In this document: one piece after another, positions 23,297-31,483 of the stretch
Layout: each line of letters starts with the position of its first letter
How positions within the stretch are numbered: the stretch's first letter is position 1
Virus record (IMG/VR): IMGVR_UViG_3300041809_000718
Coordinates: 1-31,583 of that record
From: a virus
Length of the DNA: 31,583 bases
Strand: one strand, 5' to 3'
Notes under the pieces: generated by a model
Seen by the model: the letters and a program-made list of their open reading frames with translations, nothing else
Told to the model about the DNA's origin: nothing
Databases searched by the model: none
Program-made: the position numbers and the translations under genes

Positions 23297-25960
23297 ATGA
23301 TAGTTCTCAGTCCGTATCCAAAACTGCAGTTCATTGATAACAATGGCGTTCCAATGGCTAATTGCCTGTTGTTCACTTATGAAGCAGGCACAAGTAACCC
23401 ATTGGCGACGTTCACTGACTCAACAGGATCTTCTTCTAATCCAAATCCTATTGTTCTAGATGCTGGCGGTCGTGCCAATGTCTGGCTTGATAGCAATCTA
23501 TCGTATAAATACATTTTGAAGAACAGCGATGGTTCGATTCTATTTACAGTTGACAATATCAATTCAACAAGTGATGTCACAGTCATTTCTTGCAACACAA
23601 TCGCTGATCTGAAGGCGATCAACACAAGTGATCTATCAAATGCAACAGCAAATGTTGCTGGATATTATGTCGCTAATGATGGCGGAGGCGGAGAATTTAG
23701 TTTTAATTCAAGTTCAACTACTACTGATGATGGCGGAATGATCATTGCTCCAACAGTTGGAACAGGACGTTGGTATCGTATTGCCAATAGTGAAATCAAT
23801 GTTCTTTGGTATGGCGCTTATAGCGATGGCATTCAGAACGACTTCAATGCATTTCAATCAGCTAATGCTTATGCAACCTCAGCAGGATGGCAGTTATTCG
23901 TTCCTAATGGCGTATTTTATCTTGCGTCGAATCCTTCTCTAACAGTGAAAGTCAGATTTGATAGCAATGCCCAATTGAAATGGTCTAACTATTCTCTTCA
24001 ATTAGATCCAATTATCACTGATGAAGGCAACCACTTCATTTGTCAATCAACAGCTAACGTCACATTTTCAGCTAATATCACAGAAATTCATCCTGAATGG
24101 TTTGGCGCCAAAGGTGATGGAAGTTTTTTGAACAATGCTCATGGAACTGATGATACAACTGCAATTCAAAAGACTTTTGATTCTTGTTCTGTCGGATGCG
24201 AAGTTGTTTTTAGTTCAACAAAGAAATATTGGTCAGATACAATCAATCCAAAGCCTGGAACTACGATTAAAGGCACACAAAGTTTTGAAATTGACGCTGA
24301 CCCATCACCAGCGAATGACTTTAACGCTAATCTTCAATACATTTCTAGCGGCGCAAATTTTATTGAAACTTCTAACACTGGAATTGGTGGACTTCGTGGT
24401 GTAAAGATTCAAGATCTTATCATTGATGGTTCTGGAAGTGCAACAATAGCCATCACATTAGAAACAATGAATTCAGACATCGATCATTGCACAATTAGAA
24501 ATGCTGCCACAGGAATATCTTTTGGCGGAACGACGAATGCTTCAACAGGAAATAGAATTGAAAGTTGCAATATCAAGAATATGACTGTTGTTGGTATTAC
24601 CAATGCTGGTGTTGAATGTACTGCCGGTTTCATTAACAATATCAATTTTACTAATTGTCTAGCGGATGTCGGATTAACTATCCAAACTAATTGGATCGTC
24701 TCCAATGTCATTAGAAGTTCAGGAAGCTCACATAACGTTGAATATGGTAATATCATTTATAACGATAACGCCTTGGCTTCATCGGACCTGGCTTTCAATC
24801 TAATCAGTTCTGAAGGCACTATCGCCGATACAGTTCCAACAAACGTCTGGAAAAGAGATTATATCATTCGTGAAGGTTCATCGGTGTCGTTCACTAACGC
24901 TAATTACCACGATGCTTTGACATTTGACCTTCTGAATTCAACACCACGAGTTGACACTAGAACATGGTATGAAAAGGATTTGAACGGCGTTCATACATGG
25001 GGTGATCAAAATATTCAATACGGAACGCTTGGGCCAGCTCCAACTTCTGGCAACAATGGAATTCTTTCTGTTGGTGCTCTAAACTTCGGTGGTTTTGGTG
25101 GCAATGTCACATTGACTGGCATTCAGACATTGATGATGGGCGGCGACAATATGTATTGGCTTTTATACCAAACATTGTTGAACACTGTGATGCTTAATAT
25201 TGTCACTTATTCTGTAGGACACTATTACTATCCTGTTTATCGAAACTTAGCGCCAGTTCCAACTGATTTAGCGACAACTTCCACATGGCAAAAAGCCTTA
25301 GGACAACAGACAGTTAACATCCAGACTGGACAAACATATCAGCCTGGCGACTTTGTCATCATAGCTTCAGTCTCAAGAGCAACGTGGTTGAATGTGACTG
25401 AATCAGGTGGTTTCTTCTATACTGGCTGGTCAGGTCAGGATTATCTATGGGGCGAAGTGCTAGCGTATAATGCTTCGACTGGATCAATTACAGTCAATGT
25501 TGAAACGTACCATATTGCAGCTAACACAAATCCGATTGTCAATGCTCATATCTTTGGAGCTTTTCCTTGGTTCTCGAACAATGATCAATCTAAAGCTGTT
25601 CTAGCTCAACAAGATGGAAATATTAGCAGTCTGGAAATTACGCCAATTGAACTGTTTTGGGGACCAAATGAAACAATTCCCAATCAAACAATACCTCTAC
25701 AGGTTCAAAATACTCCACCTGGTTTTGTGGGTGTAAATTTTGTCCTCATTGTTCAATCAACTCCAAATGGAACTACGTCAACATCAGGTTCTCCTGTTCC
25801 ACCTAATACACCCTTTGCAATCACTGCTATTCCAAATGGCGGACATTCTTTCTCGTCATGGCAAGTGACTTATGGACAAGCCGTAATTGCAAGTCCAACT
25901 TCAGCGTCAACGACAGTGACATTGACGAGCAACGCAACAATCACAGCTGTCTTCGTCTAA
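23297..25960 (+). CDS. Tailspike with beta-helix and C-terminal Ig-like repeat
   Basis: An 887-residue receptor-binding protein. Residues 1-90 are the anchoring domain used by many spikes: LQFIDNNGVPMANCLLFTYE, TYEAGTSNPLATFTDSTG, NPIVLDAGGRANVWLD and a final TVDNI. Then come two pectate-lyase-type beta-helix entries, LWYGAYSDGIQNDFNAFQSA and HPEWFGAKGDGS with DDTTAIQKTFD, followed by repeated Ser/Thr/Asn-rich coils. The last 80 residues (FAITAIPNGGHSFSSWQVTY, then TVTLTSNATITAVFV) resemble a divergent InlB-type or Ig-like repeat. It probably binds and may cleave host surface polysaccharide; catalytic acids cannot be assigned by eye. AAAGGATC precedes the ATG. Confidence 0.8.
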   Translation: MIVLSPYPKLQFIDNNGVPMANCLLFTYEAGTSNPLATFTDSTGSSSNPNPIVLDAGGRANVWLDSNLSYKYILKNSDGSILFTVDNINSTSDVTVISCNTIADLKAINTSDLSNATANVAGYYVANDGGGGEFSFNSSSTTTDDGGMIIAPTVGTGRWYRIANSEINVLWYGAYSDGIQNDFNAFQSANAYATSAGWQLFVPNGVFYLASNPSLTVKVRFDSNAQLKWSNYSLQLDPIITDEGNHFICQSTANVTFSANITEIHPEWFGAKGDGSFLNNAHGTDDTTAIQKTFDSCSVGCEVVFSSTKKYWSDTINPKPGTTIKGTQSFEIDADPSPANDFNANLQYISSGANFIETSNTGIGGLRGVKIQDLIIDGSGSATIAITLETMNSDIDHCTIRNAATGISFGGTTNASTGNRIESCNIKNMTVVGITNAGVECTAGFINNINFTNCLADVGLTIQTNWIVSNVIRSSGSSHNVEYGNIIYNDNALASSDLAFNLISSEGTIADTVPTNVWKRDYIIREGSSVSFTNANYHDALTFDLLNSTPRVDTRTWYEKDLNGVHTWGDQNIQYGTLGPAPTSGNNGILSVGALNFGGFGGNVTLTGIQTLMMGGDNMYWLLYQTLLNTVMLNIVTYSVGHYYYPVYRNLAPVPTDLATTSTWQKALGQQTVNIQTGQTYQPGDFVIIASVSRATWLNVTESGGFFYTGWSGQDYLWGEVLAYNASTGSITVNVETYHIAANTNPIVNAHIFGAFPWFSNNDQSKAVLAQQDGNISSLEITPIELFWGPNETIPNQTIPLQVQNTPPGFVGVNFVLIVQSTPNGTTSTSGSPVPPNTPFAITAIPNGGHSFSSWQVTYGQAVIASPTSASTTVTLTSNATITAVFV

Positions 25961-25974
25961 GGATTGAACTAATT

Positions 25975-26271
25975 ATGCCAAAGAAAAATGCTCCTGCACC
26001 AGTTATAAAACTCACAAAGCCGCCGCTTGATACACCAATCCATGATCAAAGTGGACGATCAACGCACGCATGGCAAGCTTGGTTCTCAGACATCACTAAC
26101 GTTGTGGGTATTGGAACTGCAGGGCTTCAACCAGGTCCTACAGGCCCAACTGGCCCACAAGGTGTTCAAGGAATTCCTGGTGTTGCTGGAGCTCCAGGTG
26201 TTAAAGGCGATCAAGGAATAGCGGGACCTTCTTTAAAGCCATTAATTTCTTCAATTATGATCTATGGATAG
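25975..26271 (+). CDS. Short collagen-like fibre protein
   Basis: A 98-residue protein. The ATG at 25975 is preferred to an in-frame start that lies inside the tailspike gene. The N-terminal 45 residues include STHAWQAWFSDITNVVG, a short helical module often found at the start of small phage tail-associated proteins. It is followed by about ten Gly-X-Y triplets (GPTGPTGPQGVQGIPGVAG...), here with Pro in the X position, unlike the Gln/Thr-rich repeats of the next gene. It ends in a short non-collagen tail. It is likely a trimeric virion component and could be a linker or tip for the larger fibre. Confidence 0.6.
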   Translation: MPKKNAPAPVIKLTKPPLDTPIHDQSGRSTHAWQAWFSDITNVVGIGTAGLQPGPTGPTGPQGVQGIPGVAGAPGVKGDQGIAGPSLKPLISSIMIYG

Positions 26272-26346
26272 AATTATCCAACCTATTGATTAAAGTCAAG
26301 CCTGCGTCATCCAGTTGATTCCCAGACAACAAATAAGGAAACACCA

Positions 26347-29300
26347 ATGCTTCTATTACAAGAAAACACAATTATTGGTGGAATAGCAGCAAATGCAGCG
26401 CCACTAGCAGGACCATTTGGTTCTAATTACGATTTTGGTTTTAGTCCACTTTATATGGACGACGGATCTTCAACACCGTCAACGATCATCGTCACGATTT
26501 CAGGCATTGAAGTTAACAATGCTGACAACTCAGAAGTGTTGAAAACTTTGTTTCAAGGGCCTCTGCCTGCTACTCTAGATGCGCTATATACAGTTCCTTC
26601 TGGCAAAACGCACACTGTTCGTTCAATTAACGTTGTCAATGCTGGCGGATATGCTTCAGGAATCGCTTTGTATTTTGGTGGCTTAAATCCAAATAATATG
26701 TGGACAGCCGCTTTTAATATGCAAGCAAATACGTGGGCAACGTATGAAGACGATGGTTGGCAGTTCTATGACTCAAATGGAAATATTCTGACAGTTGGTA
26801 ATCAAGGTATTGCTGGACAGACTGGAATTCAAGGTCAAACAGGCGTTCAAGGTATTCAAGGCATTCAAGGAAATCTTGGACAAACTGGCTTCGGTGTTCA
26901 AGGGCAGACAGGTGTTGCAGGCGTTCAGGGAATTACAGGACCAGGCGCTGGACAACAAGGCGGAACAGGTATTCAAGGGCAGACTGGACTTCAAGGTCCT
27001 GGTGTTGGTATTCAAGGCGTCACTGGAGTTCAAGGTCAAACAGGAACTGCAGGTATTCAAGGCAAAACTGGTATTCAAGGTTTTACAGGTTCTCATGGCG
27101 CCAACTTCATTGATAGTACAACATATCCAGCTGACGGAACTTATGTAAAACCAGAATTTTTATGGAATAGAACTGACGAAGCTGTCTTTATTGGTGCTAC
27201 TGGAATTGATAGTTGGGTTCAACTGGGTGCTGGTTCACAAGGTGTCACAGGCTTTGCTGGTCAAACTGGTGTTCAAGGACAGACAGGATTTGGTCTACAA
27301 GGTGGAACTGGCGTTCAAGGACAAACTGGTGTTAAAGGTAATACAGGTTTTCAAGGCCAGACTGGCGTTCAAGGACAAACTGGCATTCAAGGACAAACCG
27401 GTGTTCAAGGCGTTACTGGATTTCAAGGTCAAACTGGTTTACAAGGACAGACAGGCGTCCAAGGACAAACAGGTTTACAACCAGCTACTGGTATCCAGGG
27501 TATAACAGGATTTCAAGGACAAACTGGACTACAAGGACAACAGGGACAAACCGGTGTTCAGGGCCAAACAGGATTTCATGGCGCTACAGGTTTTCAAGGA
27601 CAAACTGGCGTTCAGGGACAAACTGGCGTTCAAGGACAGACTGGACTTCAAGGACAGACAGGAAATATTGGAACGACGGGCTTCCAAGGACAAACTGGTT
27701 TACAAGGTCAAACTGGAGTTCAAGGACAAACAGGTTTACAACCGGCAACTGGTATCCAGGGCGTAACAGGATTTCAAGGACAGACAGGCGTCCAAGGCCA
27801 AACTGGTTTACAAGGTCAAACCGGTGTTCAAGGTGTTACTGGTTTACAACCAGCAACTGGTGTTCAAGGCCAGACTGGATTACAAGGGCAGACTGGTGTT
27901 CAAGGCCAAACAGGACTACAAGGCCAAACCGGTAATATTGGAACTACAGGTTTCCAAGGTCAGACTGGTGTTCAGGGTCAAACTGGTGTTGCCGGCGTTA
28001 CAGGATTTCAAGGACAGACTGGTTTACAAGGACAGACAGGTTCCCAAGGTCAGACTGGCGTTCAAGGACAAACTGGTATTCAAGGACTACCTGCATCACC
28101 GGGCAATAGTTCTGAAGGCGAGCTATATGCCGCAGGCGGTACATTAGCTGTTTCAGGGACACCTGCCCTAATGGGTTCGACTGTTACTTGGGTTTCTGGA
28201 TTTAACACAGGATTTACAACAGACACAACGAATGGTAAATTGATCAGCAACGTCGGAACTGCTAATTACCAGATGTTGGCTGAAGTTGATTGTTCAGGAA
28301 TTTCTAATGGAACTTTTGATATTCAGATGTATAAGAATGGCGTGGCAATTACTGACCATATTGCCAGCGTTCACGCGCCTTCTGGTGATGGTGATTGGGT
28401 CGTTACATTGACAGGCGTTGATTCACTCAACAATGGTGATTATTTACAACTTTATATTACTTGCACATCGGGCACAGGAACCTTAACAATTGACCATGTG
28501 AATTTCAATGCAACAGCTTTGCAAGGTGCAGTTGGGCAGACAGGTTCTCAAGGAATTACAGGAATTCAAGGTCAAACTGGTTCGCAGGGCCAGACTGGTG
28601 TTGCAGGTTTCACAGGATTCCAAGGACAGACTGGCTTCCAAGGTCAAACTGGTATTCAAGGACAGACTGGTTTACAACCAGCAACTGGAATTCAAGGACA
28701 AACTGGTGTTCCAGGCGTTACAGGCTTTCAAGGACAAACTGGTGTTCAAGGCCAAACGGGATTCCAAGGTCAAACTGGTTTACAACCAGCAACTGGAATT
28801 CAAGGACAAACTGGTGTTCCAGGCGTTACAGGCTTTCAAGGTCAAACAGGATTTCATGGAGCAACTGGTTTCCAAGGTCAAACTGGTTTACAACCAGCTA
28901 CTGGAATTCAAGGTCAAACTGGCGTTGCAGGAAACACAGGCGTTCAAGGCGTAACTGGTTTCCAGGGCGTCACAGGACTTCGTGGTTTGACTGGTTTCCA
29001 AGGTCAAACTGGTTTTGGACTTGGATACACTGGACTTCAAGGTTACACTGGGATTCAGGGTGTTACAGGAATTCAAGGTCAAACGGGTATCCAAGGAACT
29101 GCTTCTAGTTTGTTAGGAATTCAAACTTTTACTTATGGCAACACTTCATATACACCAACTTCTGGTTGTACTAAAGCAATTATTGAAATGTGGGGTGCTG
29201 GTGCTGGTGGCGGAGGAGGTGGTTATACTAACCAAGGTGGTGGTGGTTCAGGCGGATATGCGTTATATTTATTCACTTCTGTTGGAGCAGGTCCATACAC

Positions 29301-29703
29301 AATAGCAATTGGGCAAGGTGGTGGAGCTACAACTAATGGTGGAAATACGACGTTCAATACGGGTTTAACAACTATCACAGCTTATGGTGGTAGCGCAGGA
29401 GCTTCTTCAAATGGTTATCTTGTTTATGGAGGAGGACCAGGCGGAGCAGTTTCAACAAATGGAACTATCAATGGCGCAGGAATGAATGGTTTTGACGGAA
29501 TGACTATTTCTACTACTTATCGTGGCGGAGACGGAGGTTCTACAAGTTTAGGCGGTGGTGGAATTGGTGGAGTAGGTCAATCAAGTTCAGGAAATGGCTC
29601 AAATGGAGTAGCTAATACTGGATCAGGTGGTGGTGGTGGTTGTGGTGGTGGAAATGCAGGCAGTGGAGCTAATGGTTTTATGAGTATTAGGGAATATAAA
29701 TAA
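26347..29703 (+). CDS. Long collagen-like fibre with adhesin tip
   Basis: A 1118-residue modular fibre. Residues 1-50 carry FGSNYDFGFSPLYMDDG, shared with the gp4-like protein. About 50-150 is a beta domain. Collagen block 1 spans about 154-248, then an insert containing TTYPADGTYVKPEFLWN (about 249-297), block 2 (about 298-581), a beta-sandwich-like domain about 582-725 (LAVSGTPALMGSTVTWVSGF), block 3 (about 726-917), and a Gly-rich tip (about 920-1118, MWGAGAGGGGGG onwards). Blocks are built of GQTG(V/L/I/F)Q hexamers, so Thr is often in the Y position, as in bacterial collagens that lack hydroxyproline. It should be a trimeric triple-helical fibre, probably receptor-binding. AAGGAAAC precedes the ATG. 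Confidence 0.85.
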   Translation: MLLLQENTIIGGIAANAAPLAGPFGSNYDFGFSPLYMDDGSSTPSTIIVTISGIEVNNADNSEVLKTLFQGPLPATLDALYTVPSGKTHTVRSINVVNAGGYASGIALYFGGLNPNNMWTAAFNMQANTWATYEDDGWQFYDSNGNILTVGNQGIAGQTGIQGQTGVQGIQGIQGNLGQTGFGVQGQTGVAGVQGITGPGAGQQGGTGIQGQTGLQGPGVGIQGVTGVQGQTGTAGIQGKTGIQGFTGSHGANFIDSTTYPADGTYVKPEFLWNRTDEAVFIGATGIDSWVQLGAGSQGVTGFAGQTGVQGQTGFGLQGGTGVQGQTGVKGNTGFQGQTGVQGQTGIQGQTGVQGVTGFQGQTGLQGQTGVQGQTGLQPATGIQGITGFQGQTGLQGQQGQTGVQGQTGFHGATGFQGQTGVQGQTGVQGQTGLQGQTGNIGTTGFQGQTGLQGQTGVQGQTGLQPATGIQGVTGFQGQTGVQGQTGLQGQTGVQGVTGLQPATGVQGQTGLQGQTGVQGQTGLQGQTGNIGTTGFQGQTGVQGQTGVAGVTGFQGQTGLQGQTGSQGQTGVQGQTGIQGLPASPGNSSEGELYAAGGTLAVSGTPALMGSTVTWVSGFNTGFTTDTTNGKLISNVGTANYQMLAEVDCSGISNGTFDIQMYKNGVAITDHIASVHAPSGDGDWVVTLTGVDSLNNGDYLQLYITCTSGTGTLTIDHVNFNATALQGAVGQTGSQGITGIQGQTGSQGQTGVAGFTGFQGQTGFQGQTGIQGQTGLQPATGIQGQTGVPGVTGFQGQTGVQGQTGFQGQTGLQPATGIQGQTGVPGVTGFQGQTGFHGATGFQGQTGLQPATGIQGQTGVAGNTGVQGVTGFQGVTGLRGLTGFQGQTGFGLGYTGLQGYTGIQGVTGIQGQTGIQGTASSLLGIQTFTYGNTSYTPTSGCTKAIIEMWGAGAGGGGGGYTNQGGGGSGGYALYLFTSVGAGPYTIAIGQGGGATTNGGNTTFNTGLTTITAYGGSAGASSNGYLVYGGGPGGAVSTNGTINGAGMNGFDGMTISTTYRGGDGGSTSLGGGGIGGVGQSSSGNGSNGVANTGSGGGGGCGGGNAGSGANGFMSIREYK
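26797..29097 (+). repeat. 18-bp collagen-coding repeats in three blocks
   Basis: The 18-bp unit encodes GQTG(V/L/I/F)Q and recurs through three blocks (about 26797-27090, 27235-28090, 28523-29097). The peptide is nearly constant while synonymous bases differ between copies (caa/cag, act/aca/acc/acg, gga/ggt/ggc). A larger 108-bp periodicity is visible in the spacing of the PAT interruptions at 27742/27850 and 28678/28786/28894. Confidence 0.9.
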
Positions 29704-29715
29704 GGAGAACAAAAT

Positions 29716-29877
29716 ATGTTACAAAATTCTCATTCAATGCAGAAAATCGAAGATCAAATAAAACTTATTGAAGAAGAAACTATTAAATTCAATAAGAAAA
29801 TTGATTGTTCTGAATTAAAGTCAATTTTGTTAAAAATTGAACAACTTAAAGTCTTAGTTCAAAACTTTAAAAAGTAG
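29716..29877 (+). CDS. Small coiled-coil protein (53 aa)
   Basis: The ATG at 29716 has TAAGGAGAAC in ideal position. The product, MLQNSHSMQKIEDQIKLIEE then a helix ending IEQLKVLVQNFKK, is almost entirely charged heptads with Ile/Leu at a/d positions, a probable coiled coil of about 45 residues. There is no signal or membrane segment. Located between the long fibre and a fibre-domain protein, it may be a trimerization or assembly helper. I do not know a family. Confidence 0.65.
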   Translation: MLQNSHSMQKIEDQIKLIEEETIKFNKKIDCSELKSILLKIEQLKVLVQNFKK

Positions 29878-29882
29878 GTAAT

Positions 29883-30320
29883 ATGTCATTTCCAAATGGA
29901 GCTTCTGACGGTCAAATATACGTCAATGCTTTAGGAACTGTATATCAATATTCTTTAGCTAGAACAGCATGGATAATTCTAGGCGGAAATATTTTTACAT
30001 TTCCTCGAGTGACGTCGATCACAAGTTCTTCAACACCAACACCAAATGCAGCAACAACTGATTTATTTGAAGTGTCTGCTTTAGCTACTGGCGCTACATT
30101 TGGTGCACCTACAGGAACTGCTAATGACGGACAAAAAATGATCATAAGAATTTATGACAATGGATCAGCTCAAACATTAGCTTGGAATGGAATTTATAAA
30201 GCATTTGTTTCAATTCCTTTGCCAACAACAACAACAATTGGCAAATATACTTATGTTGGTTGTATATATAATCTGACGGAAAATGCTTGGAACGTTTTAT
30301 CAGTAGGAGTAGAAGCTTAA
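29883..30320 (+). CDS. Fibre-domain protein
   Basis: A 145-residue beta-rich protein. The N-terminus SFPNGASDGQIYVNALGTVY, then QYSLARTAWIILGG, is a repeat often found in tail fibres. The segment VTSITSSSTPTPNAATTDLF, GATFGAPTGTANDGQKMIIR and ALGW-like QTLAWNGIYKAF fits a widespread phage C-terminal domain of the form T-P-T-P-N...T-D...A...G-Q-x-(L/M)-I-I-R-I-x-D-N-G. It is probably a virion fibre tip or decoration. AGTAGGTA precedes the ATG, and the stop overlaps the next start (TAATG). Confidence 0.7.
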   Translation: MSFPNGASDGQIYVNALGTVYQYSLARTAWIILGGNIFTFPRVTSITSSSTPTPNAATTDLFEVSALATGATFGAPTGTANDGQKMIIRIYDNGSAQTLAWNGIYKAFVSIPLPTTTTIGKYTYVGCIYNLTENAWNVLSVGVEA

Positions 30321-31192
30321 TGGCACAAATATTTTTAACTGATACCAGTATGACAACTTGGCATGGAGTTGCTACTGACGATTCAAATATCACTGTAGAA
30401 TGTATAGGAGCAGGTGGAGGCGGAACAAGATATGACGTCAGCACCGGCGGAGCAGGCGGTGGCGGCGAATATCGAAAAAGTACTATACCATACACAAGCG
30501 AAAGTTCAATCAATGTTCAAATAGGAGTTGGCGGAACTTATACGGTTTCCGGAACTGCTACTAAATTTGGAACTTCAGTGATTGCTAATGGCGGCATTGG
30601 TGGCACTTCAAGTTCAGGTGGTGCTGGCGGATCAGGAGGGACTGGAACCTTAGGACATAATGGCGGAAATGGTGGATATAATTCTGTTCATAAAGGTCAA
30701 GCTGGTGGCGGTGGCGCAGGTGGTCCAAATGGCATTGGTGCTAATGGGGGCATTGGAGGCACTTTTCCTGGTGGTGGTGGCGGTGGTAATGGTGGCGGAA
30801 CAATTGGAGCAGACGGCGGAGCAAGTGCTGGCGGAGACGGAGGAAATAATTCTTCAAGTAGTGGATCAGGAGCTGGCGGAACTTCTTTAACTTCAGGCAA
30901 TGGTTCACCAGGAACTAATGGTGGTGGTGGGGGAGGAGCACTAGCTGGATATTTTGGCCAAAGTAATGGAGGCAATGGTGGAAATGGAAATGAATATGGT
31001 TCTTATGGATCAGGTGGCGGTGGTGGTGGTGGAACAGTGGGTTATGGTTATGGCGGAACAGGCGGATTATATGGCGGCGGAGCAGGAGCTAATATTGATA
31101 ATTCAATTAAAGGTGGCCAAGGTTTGATTGTAATCACATACACACCAAGACCATGCAATTTTGCGCCTTTTTTCTATAGTAAAAATTTCTAA
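30320..31192 (+). CDS. Polyglycine-rich adhesin-like protein
   Basis: A 290-residue protein from the ATG at 30320, coupled to the preceding gene by TAATG. It opens with TWHGVATDDSNITVECIGAG, then long Gly-rich runs (GGAGGGGEYRK, GGGGGGNGGGTIGADGG) and a closing beta strand GGQGLIVITYT, the layout of glycine-rich adhesin domains that form polyglycine-II bundles in some phage fibre tips. The same type of domain ends the 26347 fibre. A final PRPCNFAPFFYSKNF is unusual for the domain. It is likely a receptor-binding tip or an adhesin for an alternative receptor. Confidence 0.72.
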   Translation: MAQIFLTDTSMTTWHGVATDDSNITVECIGAGGGGTRYDVSTGGAGGGGEYRKSTIPYTSESSINVQIGVGGTYTVSGTATKFGTSVIANGGIGGTSSSGGAGGSGGTGTLGHNGGNGGYNSVHKGQAGGGGAGGPNGIGANGGIGGTFPGGGGGGNGGGTIGADGGASAGGDGGNNSSSSGSGAGGTSLTSGNGSPGTNGGGGGGALAGYFGQSNGGNGGNGNEYGSYGSGGGGGGGTVGYGYGGTGGLYGGGAGANIDNSIKGGQGLIVITYTPRPCNFAPFFYSKNF

Positions 31193-31274
31193 TGACTCGC
31201 TTTCAATTTATTTTTGGGATGAGATATTACCAATCAGACTCAGAGCGATTGACCCACTCAGACAGGAGCTAAGC

Positions 31275-31325
31275 ATGGAAGAGAAAGAACTTGAACGTCG
31301 GAAAGGAGCATTTTTATGCCAATGA
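31275..31325 (+). other. Possible 16-aa ORF with strong ribosome binding site
   Basis: The ATG at 31275 follows ACAGGAGCTAAGC and encodes MEEKELERRKGAFLCQ, ending in a TGA that overlaps the start region of the next gene. The ribosome binding site is good but the peptide is very short. It may be a leader that couples translation of the 31316 gene. The rest of 31193-31274 shows nothing convincing. Confidence 0.3.
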
Positions 31326-31483
31326 ACCTCGATCCTGGTTATAGTCATACTGGAATGTCTTTGGGTTCTGACAACGAAGACGACGAACATGGTGATAAAA
31401 CACCGGTGATCACCGAAGAAGAAACAAAGAAGATTGTAACAATGGGAAAGATCTCTGCTCAAGGCTTAACAGTTAGGCGTTAA
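31316..31483 (+). CDS. Small acidic hypothetical protein (55 aa)
   Basis: The ATG at 31316 has GGAAAGGAG upstream. The protein begins MPMNLDPGYSHTGMSLGSDN, has an acidic centre (NEDDEH) and a helical end (ITEEETKKIVTMGKI) finishing LTVRR. The function is unknown. Its TAA stop overlaps the stop of the converging leftward gene within the palindrome GTTAAC. Confidence 0.55.
   Translation: MPMNLDPGYSHTGMSLGSDNEDDEHGDKTPVITEEETKKIVTMGKISAQGLTVRR

Noticed and set aside
26773-29094. Several long alternative-frame ORFs across the collagen repeats, on both strands
   Set aside because: The 18-bp repeat keeps other frames open by composition; their products are low-complexity shadows of the GQTGxQ frame.
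26797-29097. Repeats considered as a CRISPR array or a diversity-generating retroelement target
   Set aside because: The repeats are coding, have no unique spacers, and no cas gene or reverse transcriptase lies in the window.
30142-30975. Proline-rich minus-strand ORFs opposite the Gly-rich adhesin
   Set aside because: Poly-Pro is simply the complement of GGN glycine codons; no start signals and no independent coding evidence.
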